DNA from: Treponema_C sp050320395
Lineage (GTDB): Bacteria; Spirochaetota; Spirochaetia; Treponematales; Treponemataceae
NCBI RefSeq assembly: GCF_050320395.1
Contig: NZ_CP144459.1
Coordinates: forward strand, 2,745,885 to 2,809,884
Length of the DNA stretch: 64,000 nt
Reading direction: 5' to 3'
Shown here piece after piece: positions 9,518 through 17,735 of the stretch. The translations under genes and the position numbers were made by a program. Each line of letters opens with the position of its first letter. The first letter of the stretch is position 1. The notes beneath the pieces were generated by a model. It made no database searches, had not been told where the DNA came from, and saw only the letters and a list, made by a program, of their open reading frames with translations.

Positions 9518-11005
9518 TTATATTTGTGTTGCAAAGCGCATTATCTTTTCCTGCGAAAAATCTTTGCGCTGAAGTTCGGCAGTAATACGTCCTTGTGCCA
9601 TAACATAAATTCTGTCGCATAGGCCCATCAGTTCCGGTAACTCGGAAGAAACCAAGATGATTCCTTTTCGGGCCGATGCAAGATTTCCTATCAGTTTGTA
9701 TATTTCATATTTAGCGCCGACATCAATCCCGCGAGTCGGTTCGTCTAAAATCAGGATTTCGGGATCACATATTAACCATTTTGCAAAAACGACTTTTTGT
9801 TGATTTCCGCCGCTCAGGGCTTCTATAGGAGTGTTATATGTCGGGGTGCGGACATTGAGTCTTTCAAATAAGCGCGTTATTGCTTTGACTTCTTTTTCTT
9901 TGTGCCTATAACCTCTATAAAAAAAGGATTCCAATCCGGCAAGAGCCGCATTTTCCAAAACGCTTCTTACGGGAATTATACCGTATCGACGCCGGTCTTC
10001 GGACAACATAACCATCTTGTTGTTTATGCTGTCTTTCACATTGTTGATTCGAACCGGCTTTCCCTTTATAGATATTGTGCCATCCGTATGAGGATCTAAA
10101 CCGAACAGAGCACGCATTACTTCCGTTCGTCCGGCACCCATCAATCCGGCAAATCCGATTATTTCTCCTTCACACACATTAAAGCTTATATTGTTAAAAA
10201 GATTTTCCCTGGAAAAATTCGATACATTCAATAGGTTCTTACCGATTTCAATATCCTGTTTGGGGAAATTATTATCTACTTTGCGGCCGACCATCAACGT
10301 AATAATCTCATCAACCGAAAAATCGTCCTTTTGCTTTGTTTTTATAACATTTCCGTCTCTAATAACCGTAATATAATCGGCAATTTTAAATATTTCATCC
10401 ATTCGATGCGATATGTATATAATGCTGATTCCTCTCTTTTTTAATTCAGTAATTTTTTGAAACAGCTTTTCAACTTCTTTTTCCGAAATAGCGGAAGTCG
10501 GTTCGTCCATAATGATAATACGGGAGTCATAAGAAACCGCTTTCAGAATCTCAAGCATCTGAATGTCGGAAACGGAGAGAGTTTTCAATTTTGCGGAAGG
10601 ACTGTATGAAAGCTTTTCTTTTGAAAACAGTTCCACGGTTCTTTTGCGAATGAGGTTCCAGTCAACGGTTTTCATCCGCGTAAGAGGCCAGTTACCTACA
10701 ACAAAACTTTCTTCTACCGTCATTTCAGGGATATAGTTCAACTCCTGAAATATCATTGATATACCGAGTTCCCGTGCATGAAAGGGGGATTTTATATCTA
10801 CTTCTTTCCCCTCAATAAACAGCCGTCCCTCGTCGGGACGGTAAACACCGTTTATTATTTTCATCAAGGTTGACTTGCCGGCTCCGTTTTCTCCGCACAA
10901 TACATGTACCGAAGCCTTCCGTATATCAATACTGATATTGTTTAAAGCTTTGACTCCGGGAAAAGATTTTGTAATATTTTCAACTCTTAAAGCAATATCC
11001 GTCAT
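9518..11005 (-). CDS. Sugar ABC transporter ATP-binding protein (two ATPase domains)
   Basis: The 495-residue protein is a tandem ATPase of the RbsA/MglA/XylG class. Domain 1 has a full Walker A (GENGAGKST, about residues 39-47) and Walker B (IIIMDEPTSAI), with a degenerate signature (LSVSDIQ). Domain 2 has a degenerate P-loop (AGLMGAGRTE), a strong signature (LSGGNQQKVVFAKWL) and Walker B (ILILDEPTRGID). This asymmetry is normal in the family. It powers uptake through the permease. It is preceded by an intercistronic hairpin that may lower its expression relative to the binding protein. Confidence 0.93.
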   Translation of the reverse strand: MTDIALRVENITKSFPGVKALNNISIDIRKASVHVLCGENGAGKSTLMKIINGVYRPDEGRLFIEGKEVDIKSPFHARELGISMIFQELNYIPEMTVEESFVVGNWPLTRMKTVDWNLIRKRTVELFSKEKLSYSPSAKLKTLSVSDIQMLEILKAVSYDSRIIIMDEPTSAISEKEVEKLFQKITELKKRGISIIYISHRMDEIFKIADYITVIRDGNVIKTKQKDDFSVDEIITLMVGRKVDNNFPKQDIEIGKNLLNVSNFSRENLFNNISFNVCEGEIIGFAGLMGAGRTEVMRALFGLDPHTDGTISIKGKPVRINNVKDSINNKMVMLSEDRRRYGIIPVRSVLENAALAGLESFFYRGYRHKEKEVKAITRLFERLNVRTPTYNTPIEALSGGNQQKVVFAKWLICDPEILILDEPTRGIDVGAKYEIYKLIGNLASARKGIILVSSELPELMGLCDRIYVMAQGRITAELQRKDFSQEKIMRFATQI

Positions 11006-11029
11006 ACAATATTCCTTTTATAGAGAAAG

Positions 11030-11052
11030 GGGCACGGCAATAAGCCATGCCC
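11030..11052 (-). promoter_or_regulatory. Intercistronic hairpin between binding-protein and ATPase genes
   Basis: GGGCACGGC and GCCATGCCC (plus-strand reading) form a nine-pair stem with one wobble around a five-base loop. It lies 11 bp after the binding-protein stop codon and is not followed by a long T-run in the direction of transcription. Hairpins here commonly stabilise the binding-protein part of the mRNA or attenuate read-through. Confidence 0.55.
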
Positions 11053-11062
11053 GTTTCAGTTG

Positions 11063-12025
11063 TTATAACGCCCCGGCCTTTTTATGCATTTCTATATACT
11101 TATCCGCATTTTCTTTTGTCACCAGAGGATTTCCTATATCTACATTTATTTCTTTTTCCGCTCCCGACAAAAGTTTGTCCGTTGTTGAAAGAAGCAATTC
11201 CGCAAGATCATATGCACTTTGCAAACATGTAGAAGTCATCAAGCCTTCTTTAATAAGTAAAACCGCTTCCGCTGTACCGTCAACACCGTAGGAAAGTGTT
11301 TGAGCATATTTAGGATTACCTTTAATAACTTCAAGAGCACCTGCACACATATTATCATTCATCGCTATAACGGCATCAATTCTGTCATTTGCCTGAACCC
11401 AGTCTTCCATCAAATTCATCGCTTCATCTTTGTTCCAGTTCGCAATTTGCTCTCCGACAATTTTAACGTCGGGGCGTTTATCAAAGAATTCTTTTTGCCA
11501 GCTTTTACGGCGTTCATCGGCATGAAAATTTCCGGGAGGCCCTTTCAGGACAACAACTTTTGCATTTTGAGGAATTTGCTTTACAGCTTCTCTCGCATTT
11601 ACCGCCGCCTGCTCATACGGATCCGCATCTACGGAAGATGCGCCGTTTATTCCCGCAATACGGGCATTGGTTGTAATACAAAAAATACCGGCTTTGACTA
11701 CTTTTTCCGCATAGGGTCTTTGGGATTCACCGTTATTCGGTTGAATGATAATAACATCGAATTTATTCGTTATAGCATTTTCAATCAACGAGTTTTCAAC
11801 ACTGTCCGATGCTTGTCCGTCAAATACCTCAAGCTTGATATTCGGATATTTAGCAGCTTCTTCCTTGACAGCATTTGCAAGCCATGCTGCAAATGAATCC
11901 GCTTGTGCTCTGGCAATGTATGCAACACGGCGCACATTACTTGTCTTTTTCTCATGACAAGCTCCCAGCACACATACCGAAATAATAAGTATTACGGTAT
12001 ACAACAAAATACGATTTTTTCTCAT
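11063..12025 (-). CDS. Sugar ABC transporter substrate-binding lipoprotein
   Basis: The 320-residue protein begins with a lipoprotein signal (ILLYTVILIISVCVLGAC; lipobox LGAC), so it should be anchored to a membrane. The mature part is a type-1 periplasmic binding protein of the ribose-binding class: VRRVAYIARAQADSFAAWL, IENAITNKFDVIIIQPN, and a D-x-N-D-x-CAGALEVI stretch near residue 220. I chose the ATG at 12025 because AAGGAGG lies just upstream and the signal peptide starts there; a longer frame exists but adds 20 residues without a ribosome site. It is the first gene of the operon, behind a TTGACA/TATACT promoter. The ligand is probably a sugar or polyol, judging by the adjacent dehydrogenase. 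Confidence 0.9.
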   Translation of the reverse strand: MRKNRILLYTVILIISVCVLGACHEKKTSNVRRVAYIARAQADSFAAWLANAVKEEAAKYPNIKLEVFDGQASDSVENSLIENAITNKFDVIIIQPNNGESQRPYAEKVVKAGIFCITTNARIAGINGASSVDADPYEQAAVNAREAVKQIPQNAKVVVLKGPPGNFHADERRKSWQKEFFDKRPDVKIVGEQIANWNKDEAMNLMEDWVQANDRIDAVIAMNDNMCAGALEVIKGNPKYAQTLSYGVDGTAEAVLLIKEGLMTSTCLQSAYDLAELLLSTTDKLLSGAEKEINVDIGNPLVTKENADKYIEMHKKAGAL

Positions 12026-12180
12026 AATCGCCTCCTTATGTAAAATAGCCGACGAATACATTCGCCGTTTATGCCCTGATAACAAGATTTGAATGCGGCT
12101 GTAAGCATGTCAAAAAAAATCACAAAACACACTCTAATAACCGCTTTTTTGGCAATTTTTCCGCAAAAAAAATCTATTTA

Positions 12181-12208
12181 AGTATAACACGCTTTTACTG
12201 TTTGTCAA
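12181..12208 (-). promoter_or_regulatory. Leftward promoter of the transport operon
   Basis: On the minus strand TTGACA (12203-12208) and TATACT (12181-12186) are separated by 16 bp. The start codon of the binding-protein gene lies about 155 bp downstream, leaving a long 5' leader. Confidence 0.7.
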
Positions 12209-12280
12209 GGTTTTTATTGATTTAATCGTCTTCATATGATTTTTACCGCCAAAAGCAGCCTTTAAGAAACAACAAAGCTT

Positions 12281-12296
12281 TTATTTGCGCAAATAA
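12281..12296. promoter_or_regulatory. Candidate LacI-family operator, perfect 16-bp palindrome
   Basis: TTATTTGCGCAAATAA is a perfect palindrome with the central CG typical of LacI/GalR operators. It lies between the two divergent promoters of the island, 22 bp before the -35 box of the dehydrogenase gene. The likely binder is the regulator encoded at 7496-8473. Confidence 0.55.
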
Positions 12297-12318
12297 ATAT
12301 CTTTATTGCGGAAAAACT

Positions 12319-12347
12319 TTGACATAATATAAAAAGAATGCTATAGT
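12319..12347 (+). promoter_or_regulatory. Rightward promoter of the dehydrogenase gene
   Basis: TTGACA (12319-12324) and TATAGT (12342-12347) are 17 bp apart. The ATG lies 25 bp after the -10 box, with AAGGAGGA in front of it. Confidence 0.75.
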
Positions 12348-12372
12348 CTATTTAAATAAGGAGGAACCGAAA

Positions 12373-13416
12373 ATGAAATCTCTCGTTTTAGAAAAAACCA
12401 ACACAATAACATTGCGTGAGATGGAAATAAAAGAGCATCTGAAAGATACCGATGTCCGTATAAAACCTGTAAACGTCGGGATTTGCGGCAGCGATGTTCA
12501 TTATTATCTTCACGGAAATATAGGTTCGTTTGTTGTAAAAGAACCTATGGTACTGGGGCATGAAGCCAGCGGGGTCATTACGGAAGTCGGCAAAAAAGTA
12601 CACTCTTTAAAAGTCGGCGACCGTGTATGTATGGAACCGGGCATCCCCGACTTTAACAGTCCCATGTCTATGGCGGGAATGTACAATTTAGATCCGGCAG
12701 TGGCTTTTTGGGCAACCCCTCCCATTCACGGCTGCGCAAGAGAATCCGTAGTCCACCCTGCAGCATTAACATTTAAATTACCCGACTCATTGTCCTTTGA
12801 AGAAGGCGCACTTGTTGAGCCGACGGCAATAGGCGTATATGCGGCACAAAAAGCAAACATATGTCCAGGAGATACGGCCGTCGTAGCGGGAGCAGGAACG
12901 ATCGGTATAGTAACCGCACTGGCGGCCTTGGCTTCCGGTTGTTCGAAAGTTATTATCTGTGATATAAAACAATCAAAACTGGATTTTATCAAAAAGCATT
13001 ACGGCAGCACAAAACGCCTTATTTGTGTAAACACATCACAAGAATCGGTTAAAGATAAAATTGCGGAACGGGATTTATGCGGGGCGGATATCTTTTTTGA
13101 AGCAAGCGGAAGCGTTCAGGCTTTTAAAGATTTTACAGACTGCCTCCGTCCCGGCGGAAAAGCCGTATTTATAGGTATGCCGGCACAATCGGTTCCGATA
13201 GATATTGTCGCAATGCAAATAAAAGAAATTTCCTGTTCGACCATTTTCAGATATGCAAACTGCTATCCCAAAACAATCCGTTTAATTGATGCCGGAATTT
13301 TAAACGTTGCTCCGCTTATCACCCATCGATTTGATTTTGAACAAGGAGTTGAAGCTTTTAAATTTGCAGGCACAATGCCGGAGGACGCTGTAAAAATTAT
13401 GCTGAAGCTTTCTTAA
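12373..13416 (+). CDS. Zinc-dependent polyol (sorbitol/xylitol-type) dehydrogenase
   Basis: The 347-residue protein is a medium-chain dehydrogenase. The catalytic-zinc motif GICGSDVHYY (residues 37-46) and GHEASGVITEVG (about 61-72) are present, and the Rossmann fold shows as VVAGAGTIGIVTALAA (about 174-189). The region after CMEPG reads MYNLDPAVAFWATPP-IHG, which matches sorbitol/xylitol dehydrogenases. As in those enzymes, the four-cysteine structural zinc loop is absent. It probably oxidises a polyol imported by the divergently encoded ABC transporter to a ketose using NAD. It has its own promoter and is the only plus-strand gene of the island. The exact polyol is not determinable from sequence. 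Confidence 0.85.
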   Translation: MKSLVLEKTNTITLREMEIKEHLKDTDVRIKPVNVGICGSDVHYYLHGNIGSFVVKEPMVLGHEASGVITEVGKKVHSLKVGDRVCMEPGIPDFNSPMSMAGMYNLDPAVAFWATPPIHGCARESVVHPAALTFKLPDSLSFEEGALVEPTAIGVYAAQKANICPGDTAVVAGAGTIGIVTALAALASGCSKVIICDIKQSKLDFIKKHYGSTKRLICVNTSQESVKDKIAERDLCGADIFFEASGSVQAFKDFTDCLRPGGKAVFIGMPAQSVPIDIVAMQIKEISCSTIFRYANCYPKTIRLIDAGILNVAPLITHRFDFEQGVEAFKFAGTMPEDAVKIMLKLS

Positions 13417-13426
13417 TTTTTTCCCG

Positions 13427-13482
13427 CTTGCCCGCCTCCGCTTTTTAGTCTATACTGGAAGCGGAGAAAAACGGTGGAAGAA
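13427..13482 (+). repeat. Direct repeat DR1, right copy (native dnaE promoter and start)
   Basis: This is the functional copy of the 56-bp repeat also found at 7428-7483. It contains the dnaE promoter, ribosome site and first three codons. It begins 10 bp after the dehydrogenase stop codon. Confidence 0.97.
13428..13456 (+). promoter_or_regulatory. dnaE: dnaE promoter
   Basis: TTGCCC (13428-13433) and TATACT (13451-13456) are 17 bp apart. The GTG start at 13474 is 17 bp after the -10 box, so the leader is only about ten nt and is almost filled by GGAG. Confidence 0.75.
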
Positions 13483-16400
13483 GCGGATTTAATCGATGAA
13501 ATAATTGAAGAACAGGACGTATTTGAAGAGGCCGAGGAGCGTGAAGAAGCGGCCCTGCCCGAAGACAGCGGAGCGCCGGCCGAAGGCGGGGGCCAAGACG
13601 ATGTTCCCAAGTCCGACTTTGTGCATTTGCACGTACATTCCGACTATTCGCTTTTGGACGCGGCGTCCCGCATTCCCGTTTTAATCAAGCGGGCAAAGGA
13701 GTTGGGCTTTCAAGCCCTTGCCCTCACCGACCACGGCAATATGTTCGGCTCTTTGCGTTTTGAACAGCAGTGCCATGCGGCAGGCATTAAGCCCCTTGTC
13801 GGCTGCGAATTTTATGTTGCAGGCTCAAGCCGCCTCGAGCGCACGGGAACCGAACAGGGCAATAAATACTACCACCTTATTTTAATCGCAAAAAACGTCG
13901 AAGGCTATAAAAACCTGTGTATGCTCAATTCGCGTGCCTTTACCGAAGGCTTTTACTACAAGCCCCGTATCGATACTGAATTGCTTAAAATGTATTCCGG
14001 CGGCTTGGTGTGTACTACCGCCTGTCTTGCAGGTCAATTGCCGCGCCTCCTTCTTGCCGGTCAGCATGCGGAAGCCGAAGAGATGATAAGGCTGTATCAA
14101 AGCATTTTCGGTAAAGAAAACTTTTTTATCGAATTACAGGATCACGGCCTTGAAGAACAAAGGCGCGTTGCTCCTCTTTTAATCAACATAGCCGAGCGCA
14201 TGAACGTTCCCATGGTGTTAACGAACGACATTCACTATGTATACCCCGAAGACTGGGTTGCGCAGGACGTTCTCTTGTGTATCGGAACAAAAAAGCTCAG
14301 AAGCGATGCACACCGTATGCGCTATGACGGTCAGCAGTTTTATATGAAAAGCGAAGAAGAAATGCGCAAACTTTTTCCTTCGCACCCGGAAATGATGGCC
14401 AACACAAAGCGCATCGCCGATATGGTTGACTTAACCATTCCCCAGTATAAAACCGAACAGCTTAAAGACTGTCTTCCGATTTACCGTATTCCCGAAGGTT
14501 TTACGACGCAGGAAGATTACGTGCGTCATCTCGTATTCGAGGGCTTAAAAAAACGCTACGGAACCGTTACCGACGATATTATCGAGCGGGCGGAGCACGA
14601 ATTAAAAGTTATTTTTGCAATGGGCTTTGCCGGTTATTTTTTAATCGTGTGGGATTTTATAGCCTGGGCAAAGGCGAATGATATTCCCGTCGGTCCCGGA
14701 CGCGGTTCGGGAGCCGGTTCAATCGTCGCCTATGCAATGAGCATTACCGACATTGACCCTTTGCGCTTTAACCTGCTGTTTGAGCGCTTTTTAAACCCCG
14801 AACGTGTCAGTATGCCCGACTTCGATATAGACCTCTGCTTCGAAGGACGTCAGGACGTTATCGAATATACGCGCGAAAAATACGGCGACCCGCAGGTCGC
14901 CCATATCGCTACCTTCGGTACCCTCAAAGCAAAGGCGGTTATAAAAGACGTCGCACGCGTACTGAACATTCCTCTGAACGAAGTGAATATGCTGACCAAG
15001 CTGGTGCCCGACGGTCCCAAATTCAAGCTTGCCGATGCCTTTAATCCGCCTACCGAAAAATGCCCCGACGGCGGAAAACTTGCCGAATACCGCGAAGATG
15101 TGCGCTACAAGGAATTGTTCGACCTTTGCTTTAAACTCGAAGACATCAACCGCAATACCAGCTTGCATGCTTCGGGTATCGTTATCGGTAAATCGGAGCT
15201 TCCCGACTGGGCGCCGGTATACAAGGACGGTAAAACGGGCAAGGTTGCCGTTCAATACACGATGGACATAATCGAAGGCTGCGGTTTGGTTAAGATGGAT
15301 TATTTGGGCTTAAAAACCCTCACCCTTATCAAATACGCCGAACGCCTCATACACAAAAGAGCCGGCTTTGAAAACTTCAGTACCGAAAAAGCAAGCGAAA
15401 CCGATGAAAAAACCTTCGATTTGTTTTGTGCGGGTAAAACCGCGGCCGTTTTTCAGTTTGAAAGCGCCGGTATGCAAAAGGTTTTAAAACAGGCAAAACC
15501 TCGCCGTCTGGAAGACCTTATCGCTTTAAATGCCCTTTATCGTCCCGGCCCCATGGCATATATCGGCCAATTTGTCGAGGGTAAATTCGATGCTTCCACA
15601 ATTCATTATCCGGACCCCTGCTTAAAGGATATCCTTGAAGAAACCTACGGCGTTATTGTGTATCAGGAACAGGTTATGCAGGTTGCCCAGCGTATAGCCG
15701 GCTACAGTCTCGGTCAGGCGGATATTTTGCGCCGCGCAATGGGAAAGAAAAAAGAAAAGGTTATGGCCGAAGAGCGCACCAAGTTCGTTGCGGGCGCCGT
15801 TGAAAAAGGCTTTTCCGAAGCCCATGCGGGAGAAATATTCGATATCCTCGTTCCCTTTGCAGGCTACGGTTTTAACAAAAGCCATGCGGCGGCCTATTCG
15901 GTGCTTGCCTACAGAACCGCCTATCTTAAAGCAAACTTTCCCGCCGAATTTATTGCGGCCAACCTTACAAACGAAATTTCGAGTACCGACAAGCTCCCCG
16001 AATATATAGCCGAAGGCCGCGCAATGGGCCTTGCCATAGACCCGCCCGACGTAAACCGCTCCGACAAGGTGTTCGATGTTGTGGACGGCCGCATTGTCTA
16101 CGGTCTTTTGGGTATCAAGGGCTTGGGCGAAGCCGCCGCCGAAGAAATCTTAAACCGGCGTGCCGAAGGCGGCCCCTTTAAAGACTTCATAGACTTTTTG
16201 GAACGGGTGGACTTGCATACGGTAAACAAGCGCGCCTTGGAAGTGTTAATTCAAACAGGAAGCTTCGATAAATTGGGCACAAACCGCCCGACCTTGCTGC
16301 AAAACTGTGAGCGCGCCGTGGAATACTGTGAAAACAAAAAATCCGACGCAAAATTCGGTCAGGTAAGCCTTTTTGAAGATTCGGGGGTACAGGAATTTGC

Positions 16401-17064
16401 AGCCTTTGTGTTTGAGCCGGTAGAAGATTATCCTCCCTTGGAAAAACTGCGCATAGAAAAAGAACTGATAGGCTTTTATATTTCCGGCCATCCCCTCGAC
16501 GAATACGCTTCGGTTATAAAGCGCTCGGTAAGTTTAACGACAAAAATGCTTGCCAATGCAACCCGGGAACGCAGCTATATTATGCTCGGCATTGTAAAAG
16601 AGCTGCGCAGTATTTTAACCAAAAAAGGCAAGTCCATGGCCTTTGCAAAATTTGAAGATATGGACGGTTCCTGCGATATAACTTTTTTTCCGAAAGTCTG
16701 GGAAAAGGAACGGGAAAAAATCACTGAAGATGCCGTTATAGCCTTAAAAGGAAAAGCCGATAATTCGCGCGACACTCCGAGTATTCTGGTCGATGAGCTT
16801 TTGCCCATTGAAGAGCTCAAAGAAAAATCCGTGCGCGAAATCCATATACGCCTTTCTCCCGTTCTGACGAACTGTGAGCAAATGACTAAATTGCAGGATT
16901 TTTTATGCGCAAAACAGGGAAGCTGTTCGGTTATCTTTCATATCGATTTGCCTCGGGAAACCTATACGGTTAGGGCAAATGCCTTAACCAAGGTGCCTCA
17001 TACGGATGATTTTATCGAAGAATTGGAAAGCTACCGCAATATCGAAAGCGTGTGGCGCGAGTAA
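13474..17064 (+). CDS. dnaE: DNA polymerase III alpha subunit
   Basis: The 1,196-residue replicative polymerase synthesises both strands at the fork. The PHP domain opens with HLHVHSDYSLLD (residues 51-62) and ALTDHGN. The catalytic palm carries PDFDID (448-453), the acidic triad region of C-family polymerases, after GPGRGSGAGS. A helix-hairpin-helix region (GLLGIKGLGEAAAEEI) and an OB-fold (LGIVKELRSILTKKGKSMAFAKFED) follow. The start is GTG with GGAG seven bases upstream. An acidic, Glu-rich extension of about 48 residues precedes the PHP domain, which normally starts within about ten residues of the N-terminus. The promoter and first codons are duplicated at 7428-7483. Confidence 0.97.
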   Translation: MEEADLIDEIIEEQDVFEEAEEREEAALPEDSGAPAEGGGQDDVPKSDFVHLHVHSDYSLLDAASRIPVLIKRAKELGFQALALTDHGNMFGSLRFEQQCHAAGIKPLVGCEFYVAGSSRLERTGTEQGNKYYHLILIAKNVEGYKNLCMLNSRAFTEGFYYKPRIDTELLKMYSGGLVCTTACLAGQLPRLLLAGQHAEAEEMIRLYQSIFGKENFFIELQDHGLEEQRRVAPLLINIAERMNVPMVLTNDIHYVYPEDWVAQDVLLCIGTKKLRSDAHRMRYDGQQFYMKSEEEMRKLFPSHPEMMANTKRIADMVDLTIPQYKTEQLKDCLPIYRIPEGFTTQEDYVRHLVFEGLKKRYGTVTDDIIERAEHELKVIFAMGFAGYFLIVWDFIAWAKANDIPVGPGRGSGAGSIVAYAMSITDIDPLRFNLLFERFLNPERVSMPDFDIDLCFEGRQDVIEYTREKYGDPQVAHIATFGTLKAKAVIKDVARVLNIPLNEVNMLTKLVPDGPKFKLADAFNPPTEKCPDGGKLAEYREDVRYKELFDLCFKLEDINRNTSLHASGIVIGKSELPDWAPVYKDGKTGKVAVQYTMDIIEGCGLVKMDYLGLKTLTLIKYAERLIHKRAGFENFSTEKASETDEKTFDLFCAGKTAAVFQFESAGMQKVLKQAKPRRLEDLIALNALYRPGPMAYIGQFVEGKFDASTIHYPDPCLKDILEETYGVIVYQEQVMQVAQRIAGYSLGQADILRRAMGKKKEKVMAEERTKFVAGAVEKGFSEAHAGEIFDILVPFAGYGFNKSHAAAYSVLAYRTAYLKANFPAEFIAANLTNEISSTDKLPEYIAEGRAMGLAIDPPDVNRSDKVFDVVDGRIVYGLLGIKGLGEAAAEEILNRRAEGGPFKDFIDFLERVDLHTVNKRALEVLIQTGSFDKLGTNRPTLLQNCERAVEYCENKKSDAKFGQVSLFEDSGVQEFAAFVFEPVEDYPPLEKLRIEKELIGFYISGHPLDEYASVIKRSVSLTTKMLANATRERSYIMLGIVKELRSILTKKGKSMAFAKFEDMDGSCDITFFPKVWEKEREKITEDAVIALKGKADNSRDTPSILVDELLPIEELKEKSVREIHIRLSPVLTNCEQMTKLQDFLCAKQGSCSVIFHIDLPRETYTVRANALTKVPHTDDFIEELESYRNIESVWRE

Positions 17065-17117
17065 ACGGATAAAGAAGGGCGGCCGTGTCCGTTTAGGCGG
17101 CCGCTCAATCGACTTGA

Positions 17118-17146
17118 TTGATTCCGCGCTCTTTTTTTGTTATATT
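17118..17146 (+). promoter_or_regulatory. Promoter giving a probable leaderless yggT transcript
   Basis: TTGATT (17118-17123) and TATATT (17141-17146) are 17 bp apart. The ATG follows the -10 box after six bases, so transcription should begin at or next to the start codon, with no ribosome site. Confidence 0.65.
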
Positions 17147-17152
17147 TAAGAT

Positions 17153-17722
17153 ATGAGTTTTATATTCGGTTTATTTTCGGCCGCCGCAAGCGCCGTTTCC
17201 CTGTATTCCCTCTTGTGCATTGTGCGTATCTTTTTTACCTGGCTTCCCGATTTGAATTACAGCCCCTTCGGGAAACTCCTTGCCGCGGTATGCGATCCAT
17301 GGCTTAATATATTCAGGAAATTCAACCCTTTTAAACGTTCTGCGCTGGATATTTCACCGATGTTTGCAATCGGTGCCCTAATGCTTATCTCTTCGGTTTT
17401 AAAACAAATCGCTTTCAGGCGCAGTTTTTCGCCGTGGATGCTTTTTGCGGTCGTTATAAGCATCCTTTGGTCGATTTGTTCTTCTATCTTAACTTTTTTT
17501 AATGTTTTACTTGCCATACGACTCATTGCCGAACTTTTAAACCGTACGCAAAATTCGATTTGGTATACAATGGACAGTGTTTTAAACCCGATTATCTATA
17601 AGGTAAGCGGCTTTTTTTTAAGGAACCGATTTGTCCGGCCCAAAACGGCAATGATTATCACCCTCGGCTGTTCCGTTTTACTCCAATTTGCCTTGGGAAT
17701 GCTTGTTTCCCGTATTATTTGA
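17153..17722 (+). CDS. YggT-family inner-membrane protein
   Basis: The 189-residue protein has four hydrophobic segments arranged as two related halves (about residues 5-28 and 70-105, then 110-140 and 155-185). The first half contains the YggT pattern VRIFFTWLPDLNYSPFGKLL followed by DPWLNIFRKFNPF. YggT proteins are small integral membrane proteins with roles suggested in envelope or osmotic stress and septum placement; none is certain. The gene lies between dnaE and recG, 13 bp before the latter, and the two are probably co-transcribed. Confidence 0.8.
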   Translation: MSFIFGLFSAAASAVSLYSLLCIVRIFFTWLPDLNYSPFGKLLAAVCDPWLNIFRKFNPFKRSALDISPMFAIGALMLISSVLKQIAFRRSFSPWMLFAVVISILWSICSSILTFFNVLLAIRLIAELLNRTQNSIWYTMDSVLNPIIYKVSGFFLRNRFVRPKTAMIITLGCSVLLQFALGMLVSRII

Positions 17723-17735
17723 TTTTATGTAGGTT

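Larger units (their letters stand above)
12156..12316. repeat. Inverted 11-bp pair TTTTTCCGCAA / TTGCGGAAAAA next to both divergent promoters
   Basis: TTTTTCCGCAA lies at 12156-12166, just beyond the -10 box of the leftward promoter. Its exact reverse complement lies at 12306-12316, just before the -35 box of the rightward promoter. The symmetric placement in a 347-bp regulatory gap suggests binding sites for a shared regulator. This is inference from position and identity only. Confidence 0.4.
7484..13482. mobile_element. Sugar/polyol utilisation island bounded by DR1
   Basis: This 5,999-bp unit holds five genes: binding protein, ATPase, permease and LacI-type regulator on the minus strand, and a divergent dehydrogenase. 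It lies between a TolC-type gene and dnaE. It is bounded by the 56-bp perfect repeat and is visibly more AT-rich than dnaE and the TolC-type gene. No integrase, transposase or terminal inverted repeat is visible. The boundaries are certain as a repeat unit; calling it a mobile or captured element is inference. Confidence 0.65.

Noticed and set aside
17075..17110. GCGGCCG inverted pair after dnaE as terminator
   Set aside because: The stem is plausible but has no T-tract; the motif is itself palindromic and may be chance.
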